Source: Paludibaculum fermentans (lineage in GTDB: Bacteria > Acidobacteriota > Terriglobia > Bryobacterales > Bryobacteraceae). Taken from it: DNA of 64,000 nt. The stretch's first letter is position 1. Every line of letters starts with the position of its first letter. The notes below the pieces were generated by a model that worked only from the letters and a program-made list of their open reading frames with translations, was not told the origin of the DNA and did no database searches. The position numbers and the translations under genes are program-made. This document shows, one piece after another, positions 53,979-62,733 of this stretch. The DNA lies in contig NZ_CP063849.1 of the NCBI RefSeq assembly GCF_015277775.1, positions 5,099,501-5,163,500 of the forward strand, given 5' to 3'.

Positions 53979-54518
53979 ATGGCGGAGGAGACGCAAGGGC
54001 TGGTCGAAGCCGCGCAGCGCGGCGATCGTACCGCCTTTGGTTCGCTCTACGAACGGTATGGCCGCATGGTGCATGCCGTCCTGCTGGCGCGCGTCCATCG
54101 CCAGGAGACCGACGACCTGGTCCACGAGGTCTTCCTGCAGGCATGGCGGGCCCTGCCTTCCCTGCGGGAGCCGGCCGCCTTTCCCGGCTGGCTGGCGCGC
54201 ATTGCACGAAACAAAGCCATGGATCACTACCGGCGCGGCCATGAGGAGCAGGAACTGCCCCTGACCCTGGAGGGCGGCGGGCGTCCGGGCGAAGATGGAC
54301 AGTACATCCTCGCCATGGTACGGAGCCTGCCGGAAGCTTACAGGGAAACCCTGCTCATGCGCCTGGTGGAAGGGATGACCGGGCCCGAGATTTCGGTGCT
54401 GACGGGGCTGACGCATGAATCGGTGCGGGTGAATCTGTCGCGCGGCATGAAGATGCTGCGCGAGAAACTGGCTCCAGGATCCGGTGAACCGGGCCCCGGG
54501 GCGGAGAGACAGTCATGA
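53979..54518 (+). CDS. ECF-type RNA polymerase sigma factor
   Basis: 179 residues. Region 2 (YERYGRMVHAVLLARV ... DDLVHEVFLQAWRALPSL ... ARIARNKAMDHYRR) and region 4 (LPEAYRETLLMRLVEGMTGPEISVLTGLTHESVRVNLSRGMKMLRE) are both canonical. It overlaps the FecR-like membrane protein gene by four bases (ATGA), the standard sigma/anti-sigma layout. Confidence 0.93.
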   Translation: MAEETQGLVEAAQRGDRTAFGSLYERYGRMVHAVLLARVHRQETDDLVHEVFLQAWRALPSLREPAAFPGWLARIARNKAMDHYRRGHEEQELPLTLEGGGRPGEDGQYILAMVRSLPEAYRETLLMRLVEGMTGPEISVLTGLTHESVRVNLSRGMKMLREKLAPGSGEPGPGAERQS

Positions 54519-55513
54519 GCGACTGGCACGACGACGAACTCGAGCGGATGCAGGAGGCTTTGCGGCCGCTGCGCTACCAGTCCCGGCGGGCGGAGTTGGA
54601 GGCACGCCTGGAGCCGCGTGGCCCCGTCCGCATGCCTGCCTGGAAACACTATGCCATCGCCGCCGCCGTGCTCGTCTCCGTTGGCGTTTCCGCCGCCGCG
54701 TATGTCTATCAACATTCACCGGGTTGGGCCATCGCCAGTACCGAGGGAGAGGTAAGCCTGAACTGGGGTTCGCGCTTCACGCGGGTATTGCGGTCCGGGG
54801 AAGGACTCGAGACCGCCGCGGGCCAGGTGCAGCTTCGCGTGGGCAGCATTGGGGCTCTCACCATCGGGAAGAACTCGCGGATCCGGCTGGTGGAGGCGTC
54901 GCCCAATCAGCAGACGGTCTCGCTGGAGCATGGTGAGATCCGGGCCAGCATTCTGGCTCCGCCACGCCAGTTCCAGGTATTGACCCCGGCGGCGAAGGCG
55001 GTGGACCTGGGGTGCGCGTACACGCTCAAGGTCGATCGCGACGGGAACGGACACCTGGAAGTGACCATGGGCTGGGTGAGCTTCGAGGACCGCGGCCGAC
55101 AGTCGTTTATCCCGGTCGGGGCGGCGTGCCGGACCCGCAAGGGGCTGGGACCGGGCACTCCCTACTACCTGGACGCCGAACCCGGTTTGATCAACGCCCT
55201 GGAGCAGGTGGACTTCTCCGCACAGCCCGCGGAACGGCTGGCGGCCCGGAAAACCCTGCTGCCCCTGGCGCGCCGCCGGGATGCTTTGACGCTTTGGCAC
55301 CTGCTTTCGCGAGGGACGCCAGATGAGCGGGGCATGACCGTGGACCGTCTGACCGCCCTGGCTCCGCTGCCGCCGGGCGTGACCCGCGAAGCCATACTCA
55401 GGCTGGAGCCCGACGCGCTGCAGCGGCTGTGGGACGGCATGAACCTGGGCCCCGGGGCGTGGTGGAAGCTGTGGGGCTTTACGCCGCCGCCCGCTCCTGT
55501 TGTGCGTCGCTAA
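54515..55513 (+). CDS. FecR-like membrane protein, probable anti-sigma partner
   Basis: 332 residues. A short cytoplasmic N-terminus (about 1-42) precedes one membrane helix (about 45-65) and a periplasmic FecR-like domain (about 70-200, VGSIGALTIGKNSRIRLVEA ... TVSLEHGEIRASIL ... KAVDLGCAYTLKVDRDGNG). The C-terminal about 100 residues are helical. The canonical zinc-binding anti-sigma His-Cys motif is absent, so sigma inhibition would be by another mechanism. Coupled to the ECF gene. Confidence 0.83.
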   Translation: MSDWHDDELERMQEALRPLRYQSRRAELEARLEPRGPVRMPAWKHYAIAAAVLVSVGVSAAAYVYQHSPGWAIASTEGEVSLNWGSRFTRVLRSGEGLETAAGQVQLRVGSIGALTIGKNSRIRLVEASPNQQTVSLEHGEIRASILAPPRQFQVLTPAAKAVDLGCAYTLKVDRDGNGHLEVTMGWVSFEDRGRQSFIPVGAACRTRKGLGPGTPYYLDAEPGLINALEQVDFSAQPAERLAARKTLLPLARRRDALTLWHLLSRGTPDERGMTVDRLTALAPLPPGVTREAILRLEPDALQRLWDGMNLGPGAWWKLWGFTPPPAPVVRR

Positions 55514-55581
55514 GCGGCCGAAGGGCAGGAGTGCCGGGGCAGCCTTGCTGGGGTATCCTGGGATCACAGGAGACTTTCGAT

Positions 55582-55908
55582 ATGGGATGCGGCGGTTCGA
55601 TGCCACCGAGACAAGAAGATTTGACGGGTAAGCGCACCGTGATGTGCGTGAAATTCGGGAAAGAGATGGTCGGCCTGGACGAGGCGCCTTTCGACGGGCA
55701 TCCTCTCGGCCAGCGGATCTACGAGAACGTCTCGAAAGAAGCCTGGCGTATGTGGGTGGAGCACATGAAGATGCTCATGAACGAGTACCGCCTGAATCTG
55801 GGCACCAAGGAAGCGCAGGATTTCCTGCTGGCGCAGATGGAGCAGTACTTCTTCGGCGAAGGCGCTCAGCTTCCGCCGGATTTCACCCCTCAAAAATCAA
55901 AGAGCTGA
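55582..55908 (+). CDS. YggX-like Fe(II)-trafficking / oxidative damage protection protein
   Basis: 108 residues. The core (about 22-105) follows E. coli YggX: MCVKFGKEMVGLD with the conserved Cys (iron or redox site), then LGQRIYENVSKEAWRMW and the NEYRLNL segment, ending PPDFTP. A 20-residue N-terminal extension MGCGGSMPPRQ adds one more Cys. AGGAG nine bases before the ATG supports the longer form. Family role: protect Fe-S clusters and limit Fenton damage. Confidence 0.85.
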   Translation: MGCGGSMPPRQEDLTGKRTVMCVKFGKEMVGLDEAPFDGHPLGQRIYENVSKEAWRMWVEHMKMLMNEYRLNLGTKEAQDFLLAQMEQYFFGEGAQLPPDFTPQKSKS

Positions 55909-57168
55909 GCGCTGTGGCTTTGCCATAACCGGCAGGGCCGTGGCGAATTGGAATTGCAGGCGGCTGTGGGCCTGGCGGAGCGAGGATTCGACCTCCGCCG
56001 GGCCCGGCCCCTTCGCAAATAGAAAACCCAGATAGCTGCTGCCTTCCGGCAACTGCTGAAACCGCTGCCCGGGCTGGGCTGTGATCTCCACCCCCTCCAT
56101 TCCTGCCACTGCCAACGCCGCTTCCACGCCCGAACACCCTTCATAGAGACCATTGCGCGGAATGGGGATCATCATGACTCCGGACGCGGGTCCGTCGAGC
56201 GCAAGTGCTTCCAATGGCTGGCCGAGCGCATGGCGCAGAATCACCTGCTCCAGCGGAGTGCCGCCGTTGAAAGTGAGGACGCGCGCGCATAGGCCGCCGA
56301 TGGGCCGAGCCGCGACCTCGAGCACCCAGGCTCCGCTATCGTTCCAACGCAGTTCCGAATGGATGGGCCCGTCGGTCAGCCCTAAAGCCGCCGCCGCGCT
56401 TTGAATCGCCTCGTGCATGGCGGCCTGGGCTTCCCGAGGCTCGCGGGAGGGCGTGACGTAGAGGGTCTCTTCGAAGAAGGGGCCTTCCAGCGGATCGGGC
56501 TTGTCGAAGATGGCCAGCGTCTGGAGTTTGCCGCGGGTCATCAGCCCTTCCAAGGCGAACTCGCGGCCGGGGATGTACTCCTCGATCTGAATAAAGCCGA
56601 GGGCGGGATGGCGATGGCGGAGCAACTCCGGCGCATTCAGCAAATTGCGAATTCTCTCGAAGGCGGCGACGAATTCGTCTGGATTATTGGCGCGGATTAC
56701 GCCGCGGCTGCCGGAGAGTCCGAGTGGTTTGAGGACGCAGGGCCAGGGCGCCTGGAGGCAGGCGTCGGCCGGAGCCGTCGCGAGGGGGACGCGATAGAAG
56801 GTGGGCACGGGCAGGCCGGCGGCGGCGAACCGCTCGCGAGCGAGGTACTTGTTGCCGGCGGCCTCGACGGCGTCCGGCGGATGGAAGGGCAGAGACAGGC
56901 GGGCCGCGATGTGCGCAGCGGCCACGGCTGGCAGGTCGCCCACAGCCACAATGCCTGCGATGCCAGTAATTTCGCGCGCCAGGCGCTCGGCGGAGTCGGC
57001 TGGTTGATGGAACTTCAGGGGGAAGGCGTGGTCGCCCCAGGGATCGTCGAGGGAGCCGCAGCGATCGGTGGCCAGAACGGCCTCAAGACCCAACCGGGTC
57101 GCGGCTTCCTGGAAGCTGCGAGTCTGGTAGCCGAGCTTGGAGGCGACGATGAGGATCTTCACCAACAT
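55897..57168 (-). CDS. ATP-grasp domain protein (carboxylate-amine ligase-like)
   Basis: 423 residues. An N-terminal Rossmann-like pre-ATP-grasp domain (MLVKILIVASKLGYQTR) leads to ATP-grasp with GNKYLARERFAAAGLPVP, PCVLKPLGLSGSRGV (lysine and glycine loop), IQIEEYIPGREFALEG and metal-binding LRWNDSGAWVLEVAARPIGG. The last about 90 residues form an appended domain. It resembles L-amino-acid/dipeptide ligases and carbamoyl-phosphate-like enzymes; substrate unknown. ATG at 57168 or GTG at 57162 are both possible starts. Its 3' end overlaps the converging YggX-like gene by 12 bp. Confidence 0.8.
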   Translation of the reverse strand: MLVKILIVASKLGYQTRSFQEAATRLGLEAVLATDRCGSLDDPWGDHAFPLKFHQPADSAERLAREITGIAGIVAVGDLPAVAAAHIAARLSLPFHPPDAVEAAGNKYLARERFAAAGLPVPTFYRVPLATAPADACLQAPWPCVLKPLGLSGSRGVIRANNPDEFVAAFERIRNLLNAPELLRHRHPALGFIQIEEYIPGREFALEGLMTRGKLQTLAIFDKPDPLEGPFFEETLYVTPSREPREAQAAMHEAIQSAAAALGLTDGPIHSELRWNDSGAWVLEVAARPIGGLCARVLTFNGGTPLEQVILRHALGQPLEALALDGPASGVMMIPIPRNGLYEGCSGVEAALAVAGMEGVEITAQPGQRFQQLPEGSSYLGFLFAKGPGPAEVESSLRQAHSRLQFQFATALPVMAKPQRSAL

Positions 57169-57209
57169 TAATTCTAGCTGGTGAAAAATGGGTGCGTTAT
57201 TGTAGATCC

Positions 57210-57803
57210 ATGAAGGGCCTTTTCTGTTTATTTCTCGCACTGGCGCCGCTGCAGGCGCAGTCGTGGTCAGTGGGCATTCCGGACTCCTTGATTACCTATC
57301 TCGCGTTGACGAGCAGCCAGGCAGGTCAGCTCGCGCAGAATAACAATGCCTACTCAGAGCTGGTATCCCGGAAGAATTCTCGTATTTACGAGGTGCAGAG
57401 CGAAATCGCTACAGAGACGGCCAAGGACCCTATCGATCCCAGCGCGCTAGGCGTGCGGTATATGGAGATCGAGCTGATTTGCCGCGACATCAAGAAGGCT
57501 GGAGACGACCTGCGCAAGAACAACACAGCATTGCTCACGGAGGCGCAGAAGGTCAAACTGGCGGCGCTGGAAGAGGCGATGAAGCTGGCTCCGGTGTACA
57601 CGGCGGCTCAGAACGCGAACCTGCTTGCGGGGATACGGAGCGGGGATTTCTCGGCGATCATCGGCATACCGTCCGCTGCGGTCTTCTACCAAAAATGGCC
57701 TGCTGCCTGCAACACGCCATCCGCTGTTTCCATCTACGACCCGGTGGCCATGCCAACACCGCGGCCGTGCCGGGATGCTTCCTGCGTCGACAAACAGAAG
57801 TAG
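57210..57803 (+). CDS. Exported helical hypothetical protein
   Basis: 197 residues. Signal peptide about 1-16. The mature part begins with a short ITYLALTSSQAGQL stretch reminiscent of LTxxQ repeats in Spy/CpxP-like periplasmic proteins, followed by helices rich in Lys and Glu (CRDIKKAGDDLRKNN). Five further Cys in the C-terminus (AACNT ... RPCRDASCVDK) may form disulfides. A TATTGT box ends six bases before the ATG and no Shine-Dalgarno is seen. It converges on the radical SAM gene, leaving only three bases between the stops. Confidence 0.7.
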   Translation: MKGLFCLFLALAPLQAQSWSVGIPDSLITYLALTSSQAGQLAQNNNAYSELVSRKNSRIYEVQSEIATETAKDPIDPSALGVRYMEIELICRDIKKAGDDLRKNNTALLTEAQKVKLAALEEAMKLAPVYTAAQNANLLAGIRSGDFSAIIGIPSAAVFYQKWPAACNTPSAVSIYDPVAMPTPRPCRDASCVDKQK

Positions 57804-57806
57804 AAA

Positions 57807-59162
57807 TTAGAGAAGAGCAACCTGCTCCTCAGTGGGCTCCGCTCAGCAGTACCAGGGTTCGTCCAGATAGGGCACGGCGGCGCGCGGGATGAGGTCGAAG
57901 TTCTCCGGCGGAGCTGCACCGTGGACCAGTTGCCAGATCTGGCGGAAGATCTCGTGCGGTGGATTGGCTGCTCTCTGACGGGACGCCACCAGATCGAAGA
58001 CGCCGCGGGCCAGTTCGTCCACATCCGGATCCGGATGGTGCCAGCGGTGGAGGAGTCCGGCCGGATCGAAACCTTCCAACAGCGGTTCCACCTCCGGCAG
58101 ACTCAGGATCAAGGAGTGCGCCGGGATCAGCAGCCGCAGGGCGAGTTGAATGGGCGCCACGTGGCTCGCCAGTCCGGTTTCCAGCAGCAGCGCCAGGAGG
58201 TCGCGATAGCCCTCCAATGTCGTCCAGGGGGTGAACGGCACGAAGGTCGGGTTCAGATGCAGCCCGGCTTCGCGGGCCAGAACCAGGGCGGCCAGGAAAT
58301 CGGCGCGGGTGTGGCGCTTGTCGAGCTTCTCCAGCACCAGATCCTCAGTGGATTCCACGGCCGTCGTGATCAATACGCAGCCGGTGCGAGCCAGGGCAGG
58401 CAACAGCGCACGATGTTTGAGCAGGTGCTCCACCTTGATGGTGGCGTCGTAGGTCAGTTCCGGCCATTCCTGGTGCAGCGCTTCCACAATCCGCATTGCG
58501 TGTGTGGGGCCGTTGAGGAAGTCGGGATCGCCGAAGGTGATGTGCCGGGCTCCGGCGCTGGCCTGCCGGCGAATGTCCTCCAGGACGATTTCGGCGGGGA
58601 CGACGCGGAAGACGCCGTTGTAGACCGGGACGACCGGGCAGTGCCGGCAGAGGTGCTTGCAGCCGCGGCTGGCCTCGGTGTAGCCCACGGTGCGGCGCTC
58701 GCCATTCACGTGGAGATGGGCGTAACGCTCGAGCTTGGGCAGGGTCGTGCGATCGGGCACGGCAAACGCCTGCCGTTCCAACTGGATGAGTGCGCCGGCC
58801 AGGCGTCCCTCTACCGCCTCCACCAGGCCTGATTCGAACTCACCGCCGATGATGTCGTGGACTCCGAGCTCGCGGAGGTGCTCGGCATTCAGCGGCGCGT
58901 AGAGGCCATAGGCCACCAAACGAACCGAAGGGTTGGCGTCGCGCACGCGCTCGAGCACCGGCAGGGCCATGCGAGTGGCCGTGTGCATGGGCAGGTGGAA
59001 GGCAATGCAATCCGCCTCTCGAACCGCCTTTGCCGGCAGGAGGCCGACCGTCAGATCGGCGCAGGTGACTTCGTGCCCGCGCGCCCGCAGCCAGGCCGCA
59101 GGCGAGGCCAGCCCGAAAGGTTGCCGGCCGAGTTCGTAAGTGGAGACAAGAACGACGCGCAA
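57807..59162 (-). CDS. CUAEP-tail radical SAM selenoprotein (UGA read as Sec)
   Basis: 451 residues if UGA at 57845-57843 is decoded as selenocysteine (U440); 439 if it is a stop. The N-terminal about 130 residues form a Rossmann-like, cobalamin-domain-type region without a visible DxHxxG motif. The radical SAM core has C168, C172 and C175 (GCKHLCRHC), then ITFGDPDFLNGP and the TIM-barrel helices. The C-terminus reads YLDEPWYC-U-AEPTEEQVALL, matching the CUAEP/CCAEP-tail radical SAM family, where U replaces the second Cys of the CC form. A hairpin with GGU loop 12 nt after the UGA acts as candidate SECIS. Readthrough ends at TAA 57809-57807. Substrate unknown; such tails probably bind the substrate or an auxiliary cluster. 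Confidence 0.85.
57812..57845 (-). promoter_or_regulatory. Candidate bacterial SECIS element with Sec UGA codon
   Basis: UGA at 57845-57843, then 12 nt, then GAGGAGCA-GGU-UGCUCUUC (57830-57812): eight pairs (one G-U) closing a GGU loop. In E. coli fdhF the SelB-recognised upper stem also starts about 11 nt after UGA and presents GCAGGUCUGC at its tip; here the tip is GCAGGUUGC. The element lies within the readthrough coding region. Confidence 0.75.
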
Positions 59163-59195
59163 CGGATCCGCCTGCTTTCATTATCGGATCTGGAC

Positions 59196-59239
59196 AAAAG
59201 AAAAGGCTCCGTCCGAAGCAGGGGGAATCGGACGGAGCC
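59196..59239 (-). terminator. Intrinsic terminator of TonB receptor gene
   Basis: Minus strand GGCTCCGTCCGA (59239-59228) and TCGGACGGAGCC (59216-59205) form a perfect 12-bp stem with an 11-nt loop, followed by TTTTCTTTT (59204-59196). It lies 22 bp after the receptor stop codon and separates it from the radical SAM gene. Confidence 0.9.
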
Positions 59240-59261
59240 AGCGGCGAGCGTGGCCGTCGAG

Positions 59262-62200
59262 TTAGAAGATGTACTTCAAGGCGAACTGCAGATTGCGCAT
59301 GTTGGTGCGGGTGCCGCCGATCACGCCGTAACTCCCGGCATTGGTGATGTTGCCTGCCGAGTCACGCTGGATCTGTCCGGCATTGGTATCCGGATTGCCC
59401 CAGTTGGGATGGTTCGGCAGGTTGAAGGCCTCAAAGCGGAATTGCAGGGTGTGGTTTTCCGTCTTGGGAATGCGGAAGTTCTTCAGCGCCGAGAAGTCGA
59501 CACCGACGATGGAGGGGCTGATGAGCGTGTTGCGGCCCACGTTGCCGAAGGTGCCGAAGGGCTGGAGCACGAAGGCAGCCGGGTTGTACCAGCGCTGCGG
59601 ATCGCGGTTGCTCAGGTTCGGATCGGTGCCCGAGTTGTACATGGGGCGGTCGAAGCCGGCGCCTGTATTGGACTGGTCGCGGCCGGAGGTCACGGTGAGT
59701 GGGAAGCCGGTGGAGGCGGTCACGATGGTGCCCACCTGCCAGCCGCCGATGATGGTGTCGGCGAAGCTATTCGAGACGTTCCAACCCTTGCCCTTGCCGA
59801 CCGGCAGGTCGTAGAGCAGCGAGGTGACAAAGCGATGGCGGGTGTCGAATGCCGACAGGCCGCGTTCGCAACGCATGCAATAGCTGTTCTGGGGGAAGAG
59901 GGTATCGCCGTCATTGACGCGAATGCCCGAGGTTTCGTCGATGGACTTGGACCACGTGTAGGACATCAGCGTGGAGAGGCCGCGCGAGTAGCGCTTGGTG
60001 ACCTTGACGCCCAGCGAGTTGTAGTTGCCGCGGCCGCCGTTGTCGACCAGTTGGATGCGCCCGAAGTAGGGGTAAGGCGAACGCTGGATGACGCTGCCGG
60101 TGGCTCCGGGGAGGGCTTCGTTGACGGCGCGGAGGGATTCCAGCTTACGGCTGACAGAGCCGAGGTAGCCGGCTTCGATGACGAAGTTCGACGTGAACTC
60201 GCGCTGTACGTTGAACAGGTACTGCATGGAGTAAGGGGTGCGGCGTTCATACAGATTGGCGAACGCATAAGGATTCGCGATCTGCGGGAAGGCACCCACG
60301 ATGGAGGAGAACGAGTTCGCCCACTGGCTGTCAGGCCGGTCGCTGACCGATTCCTTGCGGAAGCGGCCGGCGGTGTTGCGGGCCATGTCGAAGCGGGGAT
60401 TGCCGGTGTCCTGGGTGTAGAACATGCCGGCGCCGGTGCGGATGACCCACTTGGAGGTCGGGCTCCAGCTGATGCCGATGCGCGGGGCGAAGTCGTTCAT
60501 GTCACGGCGAACCATGGTGTTGCCGAGGCGGCCGTCCTGCGCCACATCGATGCCGGGCCAGCGGATGGCGATGCCGTCATAGGGATCCTTGCCGACGCCC
60601 TGCCGCAGGAAGATGGGGTAGCGGCTGCGGTCCTGGATCGCCGGCGTGGAATCCATGAACGGCATGTACACGGTGAACAGCCGGCCGCTGTCATCGGTCC
60701 AGGCGGGGGTGTTCTCGTAGCGCAGGCCAAGCGACAGGGTGATGTTGGAGGCGATCTTCCAGGTGTCGTCGATGTAGAACGAGAAACTGGTGGCGCGGAA
60801 GCGGGCGCTGCCGATGGCAACAGCCTGTTCCGCACGCCGCACTTCGCCCAGCAGGAAGTCGGCGAAGGCGTCGCCGCCCAGGTTCGTTCCGGTGGGCCCG
60901 CGGCGGGAAGCGTTCACTTCAAAGCCGAACGAACCGCGGGCGAACTGGTTGCCGTCCTGGTTGAACTGCTCGTTGCGCACTTCGCCGCCGAAGCGGAAGG
61001 TGTGGTGGCCGTGGATCCACGAGGTGTTGTTCAGGAACTGCATGGAGCGGTTCTTGTTCTCGTAGGGGCCCTCGGAGTCGTCGCCAAACCCGGAGTAGTT
61101 GGTGAGTCCGATGGCCGGGATGCCGTACGTGATGGGCGCTCCGCCCTTGAGTCCGGGAATGGCCAGTTCGTCCACGACATTGCGGACATTGGCGAGTTCG
61201 CGGGCCGTGGAGTTGTAGAACCGGGTGTAGCCGAAGCGGGTCTCGTTCACGATGTTGGGCGTGAGGGTGCGGGTGTTGGAGCCCATGTACTGCTCGACGT
61301 TGGTCAGTACCTGGGAGCCGTTCAACTTCAGGCCGGCATTGAGCTGGACTTCGTCGCCCCAGCTGTAGCGGCCGGCCCATTGGGATTTCGGCGATTCCAC
61401 CCAGTCGAGACGCAGGATGAACTGGTCGCGATTGATGGGGGCGCCCTGGGCCTGCTGGAAGTTGTTCACGCGCGGGGTGGAGGTGGCCAGGTTGGGCGCC
61501 GGGTAGAACTCCAGCAGTTTCTTGGAGATGCCCTCGATACGATTGGCCGGGATGATGCCGCCCGGGAACGGGGTGGAGGTGATGAGACCATCCGCGCCGA
61601 CCGTGCGGGTCTTCGGGTCGTAGATACCGCCGGCGATCTCGCTGAAGTCGCCGCCGCGCATGGCGGCGCTGGGCAGGCTGTAGAGAGACTGCGTGGAGCG
61701 GCGCTGGCGGAACGCTTCATAGTTGCCCATGAAGAAGAGCCGGTCTTTCCCGTTGAGGATTTTCGGGATCATAACCGGGCCCGACAGGGTGCCGCCGTAT
61801 TGGTTCCATTTGAAAGGATCCTTGGGTGGGCGAGCGCTGCGGAAGGCGTAGTTCTTGGCGTCGAGCTTTTCGTTGCGCAGGAACTCGAAGACGGTGCCGT
61901 GGAACTGGTTACCGCCGGATTTAGTCAGCACGTTGATCTGGGCGGTGGCGCGGCCGAACTCGGCCGGGTAGACACCGGTCTGGACCTTGAACTCCTGCAG
62001 GGCGTCGATGGAAGGCTGGATCACGAAGGTGTTGAAGTTCGGATCGGTGTTTTCCACGCCGTCGAGGGAGTAGTGGTTGAACGAACTGCGCTGTCCGGCG
62101 ACAGCGATCGACTGTTCGGAGCGGAAGCCGCCCTGCCGGGAGCGGGCCTGTCCGGCGGAAGGAAAGCCGGTGGAGGTATTCGGCGAGAGAGAGACTAACT

Positions 62201-62651
62201 GGAGGTAGTTTCTGCCGTTCAAGGGCAGTTCCACGATGCGTTTGTTCTCGACAACCGTACCCAGGGTGGAGTTTTCCGTCGTGAGCGCGCTGGCCTGCGC
62301 CGTAACTTCAATGGTTTCCGAAACGGAGCCGACGGCGAGATCCAGGTCGAGGCGAACCGTTTGCTGGACCTGGACTTCGATGTTAGTGGAGGCGGCGGCT
62401 TTGAACCCGGGCTTTTCGGCCTTGAGGTTGTATGAGCCAGGCGGGAGTGACGGGAAGCTGTAGATGCCGGCTTCGTTCGTGACGGAAGAACGAGTGGCGT
62501 TGGTGGCCAGATTCACGATGGTGACCGCAACTTCAGGCACGGGCGCGGAAGTTGTATCGCGGATCTGGCCGGTAATTTCACCCAGAGTCTGCGCAAGCAT
62601 GGGCAGGCCCAGAGCAAGCACAATACAAACGACGTAGAAGATCCTCTTCAT
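59262..62651 (-). CDS. Oar-like TonB-dependent outer-membrane receptor
   Basis: 1129 residues from ATG at 62651. Signal peptide about 1-20 (MKRIFYVVCIVLALGLPMLAQ). A carboxypeptidase-regulatory-like domain (about 22-110, GQIRDTTSAPVPEVAV) is followed by a plug with LPLNGRNYLQLVSLSPN and TAQINVLTKSGGNQFHG, and a barrel ending ...NLQFALKYIF with terminal Phe. Closest in layout to the 8398 receptor. A strong promoter lies 51 bp upstream and a strong terminator just downstream, so it is monocistronic. The ORF could extend to 62684, but that start would leave a poor signal peptide. Confidence 0.9.
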   Translation of the reverse strand: MKRIFYVVCIVLALGLPMLAQTLGEITGQIRDTTSAPVPEVAVTIVNLATNATRSSVTNEAGIYSFPSLPPGSYNLKAEKPGFKAAASTNIEVQVQQTVRLDLDLAVGSVSETIEVTAQASALTTENSTLGTVVENKRIVELPLNGRNYLQLVSLSPNTSTGFPSAGQARSRQGGFRSEQSIAVAGQRSSFNHYSLDGVENTDPNFNTFVIQPSIDALQEFKVQTGVYPAEFGRATAQINVLTKSGGNQFHGTVFEFLRNEKLDAKNYAFRSARPPKDPFKWNQYGGTLSGPVMIPKILNGKDRLFFMGNYEAFRQRRSTQSLYSLPSAAMRGGDFSEIAGGIYDPKTRTVGADGLITSTPFPGGIIPANRIEGISKKLLEFYPAPNLATSTPRVNNFQQAQGAPINRDQFILRLDWVESPKSQWAGRYSWGDEVQLNAGLKLNGSQVLTNVEQYMGSNTRTLTPNIVNETRFGYTRFYNSTARELANVRNVVDELAIPGLKGGAPITYGIPAIGLTNYSGFGDDSEGPYENKNRSMQFLNNTSWIHGHHTFRFGGEVRNEQFNQDGNQFARGSFGFEVNASRRGPTGTNLGGDAFADFLLGEVRRAEQAVAIGSARFRATSFSFYIDDTWKIASNITLSLGLRYENTPAWTDDSGRLFTVYMPFMDSTPAIQDRSRYPIFLRQGVGKDPYDGIAIRWPGIDVAQDGRLGNTMVRRDMNDFAPRIGISWSPTSKWVIRTGAGMFYTQDTGNPRFDMARNTAGRFRKESVSDRPDSQWANSFSSIVGAFPQIANPYAFANLYERRTPYSMQYLFNVQREFTSNFVIEAGYLGSVSRKLESLRAVNEALPGATGSVIQRSPYPYFGRIQLVDNGGRGNYNSLGVKVTKRYSRGLSTLMSYTWSKSIDETSGIRVNDGDTLFPQNSYCMRCERGLSAFDTRHRFVTSLLYDLPVGKGKGWNVSNSFADTIIGGWQVGTIVTASTGFPLTVTSGRDQSNTGAGFDRPMYNSGTDPNLSNRDPQRWYNPAAFVLQPFGTFGNVGRNTLISPSIVGVDFSALKNFRIPKTENHTLQFRFEAFNLPNHPNWGNPDTNAGQIQRDSAGNITNAGSYGVIGGTRTNMRNLQFALKYIF

Positions 62652-62675
62652 TGAGGCACCCCAGAGAGTGATGTA

Positions 62676-62689
62676 TCGCCACAAGGCGA
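62676..62689 (-). promoter_or_regulatory. Leader hairpin of TonB receptor mRNA
   Basis: TCGCC-TTGT-GGCGA, a 5-bp perfect stem about six nt from the predicted transcript start, mirroring the leader hairpin at 8350-8367. Confidence 0.4.
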
Positions 62690-62701
62690 AAGTGTAGGTG
62701 G

Positions 62702-62730
62702 AGCATATCAGTAGGGATTGACGATTTCAA
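62702..62730 (-). promoter_or_regulatory. Promoter of TonB receptor gene (59262-62651)
   Basis: Minus strand TTGAAA (62730-62725), 17 bp ending in TGA, then TATGCT (62707-62702); the TGA gives a TGn extended -10. Predicted start near 62695. Confidence 0.7.
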
Positions 62731-62733
62731 GTT

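Noticed and set aside
57843-57845. Treating this UGA as the ordinary stop of the radical SAM gene
   Set aside because: The CUAEP text, the readthrough to a nearby TAA and the SECIS-like hairpin together fit Sec insertion better than termination.
58857-62198. A 1113-codon plus-strand open frame across the radical SAM gene and a TonB receptor
   Set aside because: Same reasons; it crosses a strong terminator and two well-supported minus-strand genes.
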